Assembly (NCBI GenBank): GCA_973895155.1
Contig: OZ316897.1
Location: forward strand, 18,104,001 to 18,168,000
Origin: Marsupella aquatica
Taxonomy: Eukaryota; Marchantiophyta
DNA: 64,000 bases
Direction: 5' to 3'
The translations under genes were made by a program, and so were the position numbers. The notes beneath the pieces were generated by a model. It saw nothing but the letters and a program-made list of their open reading frames with translations, searched no databases and had not been told where the DNA came from. Shown here one piece after another: positions 43,679 through 56,000 of the stretch (its first letter is position 1; each line of letters starts with the position of its first letter).

Positions 43679-44210
43679 CTAAAACGATATGATCCAGCCG
43701 AAAGCATACTCCTCTCTCTCGCCGAACAGCTTCCCATTCTTTGCTTTGATCTCCTCCTTGGGCATCAGAGCCAGCCACTTGCCCGTATCAGCTCCTTCCG
43801 CAGCCTTCTGGCGGCTTAAACCCCCCTTTTAGCGCTGAGGCCAGCATGTCGGTGTTCACCAATCCGGGGCAAAATCCCACCACGTAAATTCGGTGCCCCA
43901 CAGGCTGAGATTTGGCGAATTTCTTCGCCAAGGTGATTGTGTATCCGTTCATGAACATCTTCGACTCGTTGTAGATCGGCTCCTTCAGCTTGGGACACTC
44001 GTTTGGGCCCACGATCCACCCTTCCTCCTCCATTCGTCCCGCCTTGCTGTCCTCGAGGTACTTCGCAGCCAACGAGTCCATCAGCTCCACGGAATAGCTC
44101 TCCTTGTCCCGGAATTGCTTCTTCAAGCTCTCTCCCAGTCGCTCGTAGAGCGCCGCTCTAGAGGAAACGTTGACGATGCGTGCTCCGGCCGGGGACCAGC
44201 TGACGACCAT
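43679..44210 (-). pseudogene. SDR C-terminal fragment (unit 3)
   Basis: Copy of the unit 2 pseudogene with the same one-base frameshift after FKPPEG and the same missing N-terminal half. RIINVSS reads RIVNVSS here. Because both copies share the break, the frameshift is ancestral and not a sequencing slip in one copy. Confidence 0.8.
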
Positions 44211-44986
44211 AGCATCATGCTGAAACAGGCGTTGTCGGATACCTTTAGACTCTGAAGATTGTGTGTCTTAACAGTAGTTTATTCATGCTTGTGTTGGAGC
44301 TGAGGTTTTGGGAGGCAGTACTGTGGAGCACCTGGAATCAGCAAGGCTACGAGCTGTTCAAGCTAGTTATCAATAAGCCTCCTCGTGGCAGACGGTCCTT
44401 AGCGTGGTGCCAATTTCCAAATGTCGTAGTTGCTGCATAAGCCCAGATGGTGAAAATTTGATTTGGACGATGTCTACCTGCAAATAGCTCTGTGGGAATC
44501 TACCAACCCGTCTTTATCATTCGGGGAGGCTGAAGGCTCGCTGGTGTTAATTAAGCAAGACTCGAGGAGATTCCGTGGAACCATCACTGTCTGGCTGAAA
44601 TGGCAACACGAGCAACTTGGTTGGCGAATCCAGAAGGCTCCGTGGCACATCGGCGGGGAATAACCACCCACCCCAGCAGCCTACAGATCAAGCAGGCTCT
44701 AACAATCAACCACGTCCATTACTACTTATCGTGTCTTCCTCTACTTACTGCATGCCATTCCGTTCATGGCTATCTGATCCCTGTTGTGATAACTCTTCTT
44801 TAATGGCGGGTCTTTCCTAATAGCGGGTCCAACAAACCAGGGACTCGACCTTCAAATAGTATTCGTGATGGTAGTGTACATCATTTGGCGAGATGAGGTG
44901 TTGCAAGGACCAGATGACACAAACATTCAAAATAGTCTGCCTACGCAATCAAATGGGTACTCGGCAGGAGCTTCTCATTTTCAGCA
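44211..44986. other. No gene recognised (unit 3)
   Basis: Copy of 18929-19704; nothing seen. Confidence 0.5.
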
Positions 44987-47125
44987 ATCTACTACTTTGG
45001 TGCATCAAAGGAGGGCAACAACAGCCCTCCTTCTGGGGAGTTTCCCTTCTTGTCATCCATGACAAGCATTGTGTGTATCCAAGATCCTGAACTGTTTGTG
45101 TAAGCAGATAATCGGTGGAGCTTACAGATTGCTTGGTGAGATAGCAGTTAGTGACCTCCCAAGGTTGTCTGGTCCCGGTATGGCTACTAAAACCCACGAT
45201 GACTTTTGTGCATCCGTTCTGGAGGAAGAGAAATCTGGCTTTATGGAATGAATGACATACCGCAACACAAGATTGACGGGAACAATTCAGTAGTGGCATC
45301 TGCAGCTCCCATTGTGACAAGGGAGTGCAATCCCAGCATTGATTGGCATTCATCCAGTCGACTCCAGTGACAATTGGCCTGTGTACAAATGCTGCCAAGT
45401 TGTACCAATTGATTCGCTAGGGTTGGACAACAAATGTTGAACTTGTCAAAGCAGGGATAACTCAAGACAGCCCAACATGGTGTCTTGAGCAAGAAAATTT
45501 CCAAGTTGCATAAAATAAATTCTGAACATATTTTTCGATGGGATCCTGGGCATTTCTCTGTTCCAACTTATCCAGGCCTCTCCCGTCACTGTATATCGTT
45601 GGCGAATGCATCTCTCAGCCAAAATGGTATATAAGAATTGGACACTTTTGTTACCCTCGTTCAGTATAGGAAATGATCAGGGAGCCTGGATAGCCACCGG
45701 TTGGGATTTGATGTTGTTGATCATTTTTAAAAGCAAGAGTGCCAACTGAAGTGCGGAGCTTCAAGTTACAGCTGTGAATAGCCGCTGTGCAGATGGCACT
45801 TGTGCACATGGTATTACCTCAGAAGAACTTGATGAATGATTATCAGAGCCTAATATGATACGTGGGTTCAACATTTGTTTGTTTGGAATCACTTTACATC
45901 GTTCTTCACATGTTTTCGGAGAGTTCTTTTTATTGCATCAACTCTGGCGTCGAGTCAATGCACTGGACGTGTGTTAATTGGGAACCTTTTCTCCTGCTAC
46001 GGATCCCGTGGTTGACGATATTGATTTATTATCGAAAGGCAACTGAACCGGACCCCTGCACAAGGTCTCTCTGTGAGACTCCAAAGTCGTTTAATTCTCG
46101 TTGCCTGTTCTTTTGAGGTATGAAATATCAGGAAAGAGTCTGTTACGCAAGAAGCCACAACAACACCTCGTCTTGTAGCAGCACAACTCAACCGTTGATC
46201 GATGGTGACCTTTGTATTTGAAATATTAAAATTGCTCGAGTACGAGGTCGTTTTGCATGGATGTATCGCAGGTAAACCAGCGGAGACCAAAACCGAAATT
46301 CTCCGAATTGTTAGCATGTCAAGAATCAAAAGTAAGAGTCAATCGAATTATCTGTACAACTGGCAATTCGAGTTGGACCTACAGTTCGGACCTACAGTTT
46401 AGGGTTTGTTTTTAGTTTCCTCGGTTAGGGTCATTTCTTTCCTGTTTTTAAAATCGGAAAGCGCTTTTATTTCTATCCCAGAAGACAGGATAAGCTGTTT
46501 CATGGGACTGTCATCCTTTGTTCACGGGTTGGTCTACATTTGTTTAGGAAGAAAAAAGATGAACTCCGGTTTATCGCAGTCCAGGATTACCAACTACCAA
46601 CCCTAAACAACATCACTGCCGGTGCCAGGGATTTTGATTTTTCTCCAGTTGAGAACCACGTGCATACCTGCGTGCATAAGCATTCCAATCCGATCACTCA
46701 AGAAGGGAGAGCAACCTACGACAATATAGTGAGCCTGATCTATGCAGGGAAGCGCACCTGTGACGTCACTTGTACAACTGGCCATGCTGTGATATTTGAC
46801 ATCTCTTTCCTGTTGATTATGGTCCGTCTTGTGATGGACAGGAGGCTGTTGGCGACTTGCAGGGAAAGGCGAAGCATTTCGAGTTGGAAGTGACGGGCTC
46901 CAGCGTACATGATCAGAGCCTACGTTCAATGAGAGCAACGAACTGATCAGGAGCTATTCTTCCAGGTGAGAGTCGAAAGTAATGTTACCGATCCTGGGAA
47001 ATTGACAGAGGTAGTGATTACACGATGCGTAGGAGAAGGGAGAACCTTCCTAGCTCGACCGTCATCCATTGTATCTAGAGGACTTGGGCGTAATGTCTAG
47101 CTGGACAGATTCCATGGGCAATTGT
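44987..47125. repeat. Old internal duplication, copy A (unit 3)
   Basis: Counterpart of 19705-21843 with scattered substitutions. Confidence 0.78.
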
Positions 47126-47451
47126 CTTAAAAATACACTCCAAGCTAGAAAGAAATAGGACTGTAGAATCCAGTGAAAGGTCTACATGCGTCGTGGCCGA
47201 TCGCTTGTTCAGGAAAACGTGTGATGCGTACAGATTCATGCAAATTGACCACGGCGCAGGAAGCTGAAATTTGGAAGGGAGTCTCTTTGTGCTAGCGCCT
47301 TCCGTATACCCGCTCAAAAACATATCATCAGTGAATTGGTTCAACGACAAGGGCAGCTGAATCTTCCTTTGATTGCAAGTTGTTAAAAATTGGGTTCAAG
47401 ATGGCTGTAAGTAGCAGCTACTAGGATGAAGCAGTGGCAGTCTACTACTTC

Positions 47452-50400
47452 GGTGCAATCTACTACTTCGGTGCATCAAGGAGGGCAACAACAGCCTTCC
47501 TTCTGGCGAGTTTCCCTTCTTCGTTATCCATGACCAGCATTGTGTATATCCAAGATGCTGAACTGTTTGTGTAAGCAGTTAATCGGCGGAGCTTCCAGAA
47601 TTCTTGGTGAGATAGCAATTAGTGACCTCAGTTCCCAGGTGGTCTGGTCCCGGTATGGCTACTAAAACCGATGAATTTTGTGCATCCGAACTGGAGGAAG
47701 AAAATTCTAGCTTCGCGGAATGAATGATATACCGCACAAGATTGACGGGAGCATTTCAGTACTGGCACCTGCAGCTCCCATTGTAACAAAGGACTGCAAT
47801 CCCAGCATCGATTGGCATTTCAACCAGTGACAATTTTGTCATTGGCATGTGTACAAATGCTGGCAAGTTGTACCGATTGATTCGCAAGAGTCGGACAACA
47901 AATCCCTGAACTTGTTAAAGCAGGGATAACTTGGACAGCCCAACACGGTGTCTTGAGCAAGAGACTTTCAAGTTGCATAAAAAACTGAAAATAGATTTAG
48001 ATGGGATCCTGGACATTTCTCTTTTCCACCCCAAGATGTTGGGTAGTCCAACTTATCCAAGCGTCTCCCGTCTCTGTATATCGTTGGGCCTCTGTTCAAT
48101 GCACCTATTCGCCAAAATGGTATAAAAGAATCGGAGACTATCGTAAGTCGAACGATGGGCACCATAATTGAGTATAGAAAATGATCAGGGAGCCTGTATA
48201 GTCAATGTTTGGGATCGATGTGGTTGATTCAGTTTTAAAGCAAGTGTGCGAACTGAAGTGCGGAGCTTTAGGTTACAGATCTGAATAACAATGCAGTACC
48301 GCTTTATGGGTGTCACTTGTGCACATGGTGTTACATCAGAAGAACTGGATGAATGATGATCAGAGTTCAACACCTGCCGTCTTTGAATCATTTTACATTG
48401 TTCTCACATGTTTCAGAGCGTTGTTTTTATCACATGAGAGATTGACTTTGGCGTCGAGTCATTGCACTGGACGTATATTAATTGGGAACCTTCGTTCGTG
48501 CTACGGATCCCCCGCTGGAAGCTAGATACTGGTTTATCACGGAAAGGCAACTGAATCGGACTCTTGAGACTCGGACTCCAAACTCGTTTATTTCTTGAGA
48601 TATGAAATAGCATGAAAGAGTCTGTTACGCATGATGCCACACGAACAAGTCGTCTTTCAGCAGCAATGAAGACTTGCCTTCCTTGGTCAATTCCCCCTTC
48701 CATCGGTTGGGCCACCTTGATCAGTTTCCTTGTCGATCATTTGCGACCAATCTTCTCGATCAATTTCCCGTTCATCTGTTCTCAACAATTGAACATAAGT
48801 GATCAATTACAGCGACCCTTTTTGACACCAGGACGTGAATTATCGTGTAATGATATAACAGTGTCCTGCTCGAACAAAGGTGAGATGACTTCTTTTGTGC
48901 AAATGACGTCAGATCGTTTAATTAAATAAAACTTAGCTCCTTTCTATGCTGTCATTTGCTGTATTTCGAAGGTCGTGAAGTTAAAATTCTAGGTTGCTGC
49001 TGATGTCACGGCCGTTGCGTGTTGAATTTGTCCCCGTGTCACAAGACAAGTATCCCTCATCGGACAGTGCGATTCATTGCTGGGATGGGGGACTGCTTGA
49101 TCGCTCCACTGCAGTCTCAGTTTGAATGCTGGGGTCGCTGATCTAATCAGAGATATCCTTGTCGACGAGCTAAAGGGAACCCTGGTCTCCTCCATTCTTT
49201 GAGTCATGTTAGACTTTCGAATGTAGTGGCGGCAATCAAGATAACAGTTGGGAACTGTTAAAGAGTGCTACGATGCTCAAGGATAATTACACATCTGGGT
49301 TTCTGCGATTGTGATGCCGCGTCACAACTCAGCCGTTGATGGTGACCTTTGTATTTGAAATATAAAAATTGCTTGAATGACTTGGTCTTCTGCACGGACG
49401 TATCGCAGGTAAAGCAAATGATACAGACCAACGCTTCAGAAACCGGAATTTCCCCGAATTGTTAGCTTGTCAAGAATGAAAACTAAAAGTCAATCGAAAT
49501 ATCTGTACAACTGGTAATTCGAGTTGTACCTAGCTACAGTAAGCAACATTTTCGTCGTGGAATCGTGCACAGTTTGTTTTGGTTCCCTCACTCAAGATAA
49601 GCATTCAAGACATTGTGGGCTATGAGATGCCACCCAAAACTAGAGCTTCTATTCCAAGTTTGAGCTACTACTATTTTTGTTGTTTCCCTCCGCTTTTCAC
49701 AATTCAAGATTAACCCAATGAAATTTCATGCAAATTGAAGTTTTACTTGGTAAAAAGACAAGTAAAGAACAAATCTCAAAATGCCGTGCAAAGCCTTATA
49801 AGATGGGCATTCTCTTCCATAAAGTATAGAGAAAAACCTTGAAGAGACTTAAATGAACCTACGTTCACGAATCTGTAATTCATTGTTTAGTGGGTGGTTC
49901 AAGTTTCAGAGAAATAAAAGGTCTACACTTTCAGACAAAAAAGAATGACGACGTCCGGTTTGTCACAGCCAGGGCATACCGAGTAAATAAAGAAGATAGC
50001 TAATGAGAACTTGTTATTGATTTTTGACACGTCGTTACCACCTGAGCACGGCAATGAAAGATAGAACCAGGAAAGCTGTAATTTATTTAATCGAGTACAC
50101 TAAGTCAGTTCAAAAAGACATTTGCTTAGCCTGAAACCTCGCTTTAATTGTCATTGATTGCTCCCCGCTCCTGCATAGGAAATAAGAGTTTTAAACTTCG
50201 ACGGGACAATTAAAACGTGAAGTACCCTGGCTCTGAAAGTACATCCAGTGCTGATCCCTGTCCACTATATATAAGCTTGTCCATGACCTGTCACTGCAAT
50301 TTCTGGCACGCGGTCTGTACAATTATTTCCCAGGTTGATGATTTAGTTCATCCCAGCTGGACCATGCTTGAACCGTACTATAGGAGCACAGTCCGTTGGG

Positions 50401-51482
50401 GAGGTTCACGAGGTTGTGGATAGTTTGGTCAACAGGAATTTGCCTTGCAGCCCTTACCTGCTCACTTGGAGTCGATCAAAAATATACTTGCACTTGGATC
50501 GGAAGGCAAAACGAAGCCATTTGTCTCTGAGTCTCTGTGCGGGGAGCGAGACCATTAGAGAGTCCTCGGCACACTCTCCAAAATAATGGAAGCCGAATGC
50601 TACTTGTTTCCGTCTGGACTCGTTATGTGGTTAGCTGCAAGCAGAAATTATAAGTTCAGAAGCTGATTGTCGTCTGAGATTGTACACACGCATAAAATAG
50701 GACGGGAAACGAGATGTAGAGACTGTTGATGAAGTTTATTTACACCGAGGGTCCAATGTATTCCCCTTGGTACAGCCAAGTTTAGTCTCTTGGTAATACA
50801 CTGTCAGCTTCAGATCCCCTTCTGGATGGAGCCGAGCTAGTACATACAACTTACGACACTGTCACAACCACCATTGCGTTCACAGATAATAATTCTCTTC
50901 ATAATCACGAGTGGCCCGAGTCGAAGCCAAAACACTCGTTCCAGTCGACGTTTTGCTCTTACACAAGATCCAATAAATGCTCTGTGGTTCATACGACACT
51001 TGACACGCTCAATTGTGTTTGTTAGGCCTAAAGTCTCGAGCTGGTTGGTGAGTTTGATGGATTGCTCAACCTCTTGTCATGTGATCAAATTTTTCTCGAG
51101 TGTCAAGGGTCCGTTGCTTCCGCTGACTTTTCTTTTTGACATCTTTTATTCTACCGACGTCACATGTACGACTTGCCCCGCTGTGATATTTGAGATTTTT
51201 CTGGGTAGCTGTTGATTATGATCCGTCTTGTGGGCGACTTGCAGGCAAAGGCGAAGCATTTCAATTTGGAAGTGACGGGCTCCAGCTTACATGATCGGAG
51301 CCTACGCTCAAAGAGAGCAACGGACTGATCAGGAGCTAATCTTTCAGGTGAGAGTCATAATTCATGTTACCGATCCTAGAAATTGACAGAGCTAGTGATT
51401 ACACGATCGACCGTCATCTAGGGTAACTAGAGGACTTGGTCCTGGAGTTTAGCTAGACAGATTCCATTCGGCACTTGTCATC
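47452..51482. repeat. Old internal duplication, copy B (unit 3)
   Basis: Counterpart of 22170-26200, with the same extra blocks relative to copy A. Confidence 0.78.
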
Positions 51483-51973
51483 CCCACAAGACAAAGAAGC
51501 TTGTGGACTACTTTCGAAGCTTTGCCGGCCAGATCGAGCTGCCCGAGTCCTGTTTAATAGAGAACCCCCCATAGTCACATTGCGGGGCTGCGCACAGTTT
51601 ATTCCTACCGCTCGGAGATATCGCTGTTGTTTGGTAGTTGTTCCATCCATTCCATCCGTCTGTCGCTTGGGAATCCATAGCCCATCAGCTTCGATTTCTG
51701 ATGACGTGCGTGTACTTGCGACCAATGCAATTGCTGCTTTGGACACTGAAATTGGTCATGGCCAAATGTTTTACTTGGTGATCTATATTTTCAAAATATT
51801 GATCTGGTCGGACTGAGCAAGAGGTGCTTCTTGTACTAATATTGATCACAGTTTCGATTCTAGACGATAGAAAGTGCTCGCTAACCATTGCGTTGCTAAG
51901 TAACAGTTCTGTTCTTGTTCCTCAATACGTCAAGTACTCAGAATTGACCGTGGTGGGGTACCACTGTTGTATC

Positions 51974-52305
51974 TGTGGAAGTTTTCAGATGATTATGAAA
52001 CTTGATTAACGTAAGGCACAATAGTGCGTTTAAATACATGAATGGAGTGGGGTCCAAGTGCGTGAGCAAAGGAAAACGACAAGTAAACTCTGACCAGGAA
52101 TATAAGTAGTTGAGTCAGTCTAAGTGGGCGCAGCCAGATAGGACAGAAAGAGGATCAGAGTCAAACGGGATCGACCAGACAGCCTACCGACCGGCAGCAA
52201 GCTCAAGGTAGTCAGTAAGATCCGATGCAACCAGAGTGTACAGTAACCACATCTGACAGCGAGGCATGGGAGCAGGCAAGAGACAAGACCGCGTGAGTTT
52301 CAACA
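51974..52305 (-). repeat. Copia-1 3' LTR (unit 3)
   Basis: 332-bp copy of 26692-27023, preceded by GTATC. It is the 3' LTR of the copia-1 copy that still has its 5' end. Confidence 0.85.
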
Positions 52306-52318
52306 CCTCCCCTCAACC

Positions 52319-52924
52319 ATGGCTCGCAAAGATTCAGGAGGAGAGTGTGTTGTGATAATTATATGGAACGTCGGTATGGTAACTGAATCTATCCAAATCA
52401 AATTTTGTACATTGGATAGAAACCACCATGGCGCAGGAGGAGATGACATTAAGGGAATCGGCGATGTCACTCGTTCTTTCCTTGTTGGGATTTATCTCAG
52501 CATTGTCGCGAAGTGTTTAGGGTTTAGGGTTTATGATTACCTAGTGTGTAATCATAGTGATTCATTAGGACCGGAGGAGAGACCCCTTGGTGGGCAATCG
52601 GAAGAAACACCTATTGAGCCGCAGGCAGGTGCATCAACGGAGACTGATCGAGCTAGGGAGCTAATAGTCCCTGTAGAGCCAAGTGCTCCAATGTATAAAG
52701 AGGAGTCCCGTCACCCGTTGTCAGGAGAAATAGTGAGAGTTTTCTCAGAAGAGCTGCCAAGGCGATACTATTCAGTGGCTCGAGGCCGACGTCCAGGGAT
52801 CTATACGACTTGGGAGGAGGTAGAACCCTTAGTAAGTGGCTTCCGAGGCAATAAGTACAAGTCTTTCAAGACTCGGATAGAGGCCGAGTTGTACTTAAAG
52901 AAAGAGCAGGCTAGAGCTTTCTAG
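52319..52924 (+). CDS. Antisense ORF with RNase H1 hybrid-binding / viroplasmin-like domain (unit 3)
   Basis: Second copy of 27037-27642; 201 codons, with GGECV where unit 2 has GGECA. The domain at residues 148-194 is unchanged. It lies 14 bp past the LTR end and 86 bp from the copia-1 stop on the opposite strand. Confidence 0.65.
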   Translation: MARKDSGGECVVIIIWNVGMVTESIQIKFCTLDRNHHGAGGDDIKGIGDVTRSFLVGIYLSIVAKCLGFRVYDYLVCNHSDSLGPEERPLGGQSEETPIEPQAGASTETDRARELIVPVEPSAPMYKEESRHPLSGEIVRVFSEELPRRYYSVARGRRPGIYTTWEEVEPLVSGFRGNKYKSFKTRIEAELYLKKEQARAF

Positions 52925-53010
52925 GTGGAGAAACTGACTATTGACACCAGTTAATCGTGGGATGCTGTAAGACAATCTCAGAGCGATGGAGATGTATCAA
53001 AGATGTGTTA

Positions 53011-56000
53011 TCATCGTAGTGGTAGCAGCTTTGCCGACCTCATTCCTAATATATCTCTATTTCTGAGAAACTTTGCTTTGGATAATGATTTAGTCAGAAT
53101 GTCGGCTACCTGGTCTTCTGTTTTCACATGATGCACTGAAAGTTCTCCCTCCAAAACTCTTTCACGTACAAAGTGATGGTGAATTTCTAAGTGCTTTGTC
53201 CTCGCGTGGAAGACTGGGTTTTTGGCGAGCTTAACAGCGCTCATGTTATCGCACCTCAAATGTAAGTCTTGAAGGGATGGCACTGCAGCTTGCTCGAGAT
53301 CAGTTGCTATTCCAGTGTTTTTACATTTGACCTTGGTAGGCAAGGATGTCTTACCAACCAGTTCTTCGAGTAATCGCTTTAGGTACACACCTTCTTGGGC
53401 GCCATCTGAAAGTGCCTTATATTCTGCCTCCGTAGTCGATCGAGACACTGTTGGCTGTCTTTTGCTGCTCCATGTGATGGGACCTTCAGACAGCTTGAAG
53501 ATGTATCCTCCGGTGGATCTTCGAGTATCAGGGCATGAATTTCCCCAATCAGAATCTGTGAAGCCTTCGAGATTAAGTTGACTGTCTCTGCTGTAGAACA
53601 CTCCTAGATCCAAGGTGCCACTAATGTAGCGCACGATGTGCATGGCTGCATCTAGGTGAGCTTGTTGTGGTTGACTCATGAATCTACTCACCAGACCAAC
53701 TGAGAAGGAGATGTCTGGACGAGTGTTAGTTAGATATATGAGTTTACCTACCAACTGACAATAATGTGTAGAGTCAACATCGGGGGTGTAGGACTCCGAT
53801 GATAACTCAAGGCCTTCTGGAAGGGGTGTGCCCACTGGCTTGCATGTGTCCATTCCGTAGTCTTGCACAAGTTGGTCAGAATAGTGTTTCTGATGCAGTA
53901 GAATCCCTTTTTCGGTGACTAGGAAATCAACTCCGAGATATCTTTTTGTTTCTCCAAGATCCTTCATCTCGTACTTGGCCTTCAGTTGCTGCTTCAGTTC
54001 TTCAATAAGTTGTACTCCGCTGCCTGTGATTAAGAGATCGTCGACAAATAGCAGGATGATGGCAATTTTTCCTCCTTGTTGTAGGGTGTATAGATTTGGA
54101 TCTAGGGAGCTACGTATGCATCCAATTGACCTGAGAAATGAGTCGACTTCTTCATACCAGGCCCTTGGACTTTGCTTTAGTCCATATATTGACTTTCTAA
54201 GTCTGCACACGAGTTTTTCTTGACCAGGAGAGAGGAACCCGGGTGGCTGCATCATATAAATGGTTTCCTTAAGAGTCCCATTGAGAAATGCAGTGACAAC
54301 GTCCATATGTGATAATGGCCATCCAAACGCAGCTGCAAGTGCCACAATGAGTCTGACAGTGGACCATTTGACTACCGGGGCAAAGGTCTCTTCGAAATCT
54401 AATCCTTCACGCTGTTCGTTTCCTCTAGCGACTACCCGAGCTTTGAACTTAATGTTTCCTGCTTGGTCAAGCTTTTCCCGAAGGACCCATCTAGCTGATA
54501 GTGCTCGCTCTCCCAAGGGAAGGTTGACAAGTTCCCAAGTGCCATTTTTAAGATGAGCATTCATTTCAGCTTGCATGGCTTCCGTCCAACGGGAATCAGA
54601 GAGAGCATCTTCTACAGATATATTGTCGATGGAGTCAGCTAGAAGAGCTAACAGGAGATGCTCAGTAGTTTCGGAAAGGTATGTTGTGAAATCAGATAGC
54701 CAATAGGGATGAGATGTGAGTCGACTGGAGGGTGGACGTGACCGCTGGAGGAGACGTTGAGTAGCACGTTGTTTTGCACGACGAGCTTGACGTGGTTCAG
54801 GGACAAGCGGTGGATCAGTGGTGGAAGCAGATGTGTCCTCGTGGGGTTCAGGCTCGGGATAGTCAATCCTGCAGTGAGGAAGATTTGGGGATGTAGACTC
54901 GGTTGCTGGTGTGGAGTCGGTGGCTGTTGGTGTTGGAGGAGAGCCAGTTGTTGATGGAGTTGAATGTTCGGCTGGAGATTGCAAGTGGTCAGGTTCATCT
55001 TCAAGTGGAAACATATCGAGAATGCTCTCGTAGGTAGTGGCTTGTCCCGTTGAGAAGTCTCCAAGAGTTGATTCGTCAAAGACCACATTTCGGGAAACAA
55101 GAATTTTTTGAGAGATCGAGTCAAAGCATCGATATGCTTTGCTGTGGTCATCGTATCCAACAAGTACAGTACGAATGGACTTGGGTTGAAGCTTGTTACG
55201 CATCTCCTTTGGAACATGAATGTGAGCTATGCTTCCAATGATACGGAAGTGGCTGACATCAGGTTTGGTACCGGTGAGACATTTTGTTGGTGTAGAGAGA
55301 TTTAATGCACGAGTGCTGCATCGGTTGTTGATGTGATTAGCCGTTTTGACTAATTCTTCCCAGAGAAAGGCTGGAAAGTTTGAGCCTATTGAGATACTCC
55401 TTACTATATCTAGAAGGGTGCGATTTTTACGTTCGGCGACTCCATTCTGATGAGGAGTTCGAGCTACAGTAAATTGCCTTCGTATCCCATGTTGCTGACA
55501 AAATGCCATGAATAAATCAGACATATATTCTCCGTCTCGATCGCTTTGTAAGCATTTAATTTTGGTGCCTAGTGAGTTTTCGACTTCTTGTTGGAAGATC
55601 TTGAATTTTTCCAAAGCCTCATTTTTGGACTTGAGAAAGAAGACCCAAGAATGTCGAGAAAAATCATCAGTGAAGGTGATGATGTACCGGGCCCCAGAGA
55701 GAGCTAGGACCGGTAAAGGACCACAGAGGTCTGTGTGAATCAATTCCAGAGGTTTGGTGGCGCGAAAACTTGCTGATTTTGGTACTCGGTGTCGAGACTG
55801 CTTGCCTTTCACACAGGGCTCACAGATCATTTTGCTGACTGGAAGATTTGATGGAGCTCCCGTGATAAGCCCGTTTTGAGTCATGTAGCTGATGCGCTGA
55901 TGACTAGAGTGACCTAGCCTTTGGTGCCAAAGTTCAGATGGAGACATCGATGGAGGTTCGACTAAGTGACACTGAGCTGACATGCTGGGATGTGCTAATT

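Noticed and set aside
26692-52305. A giant element bounded by the copia-1 LTRs at 26692 and 51974
   Set aside because: The spacing equals the unit length; both are 3' LTRs of copia-1 copies in successive units, and the true 5' LTR is at 57579.
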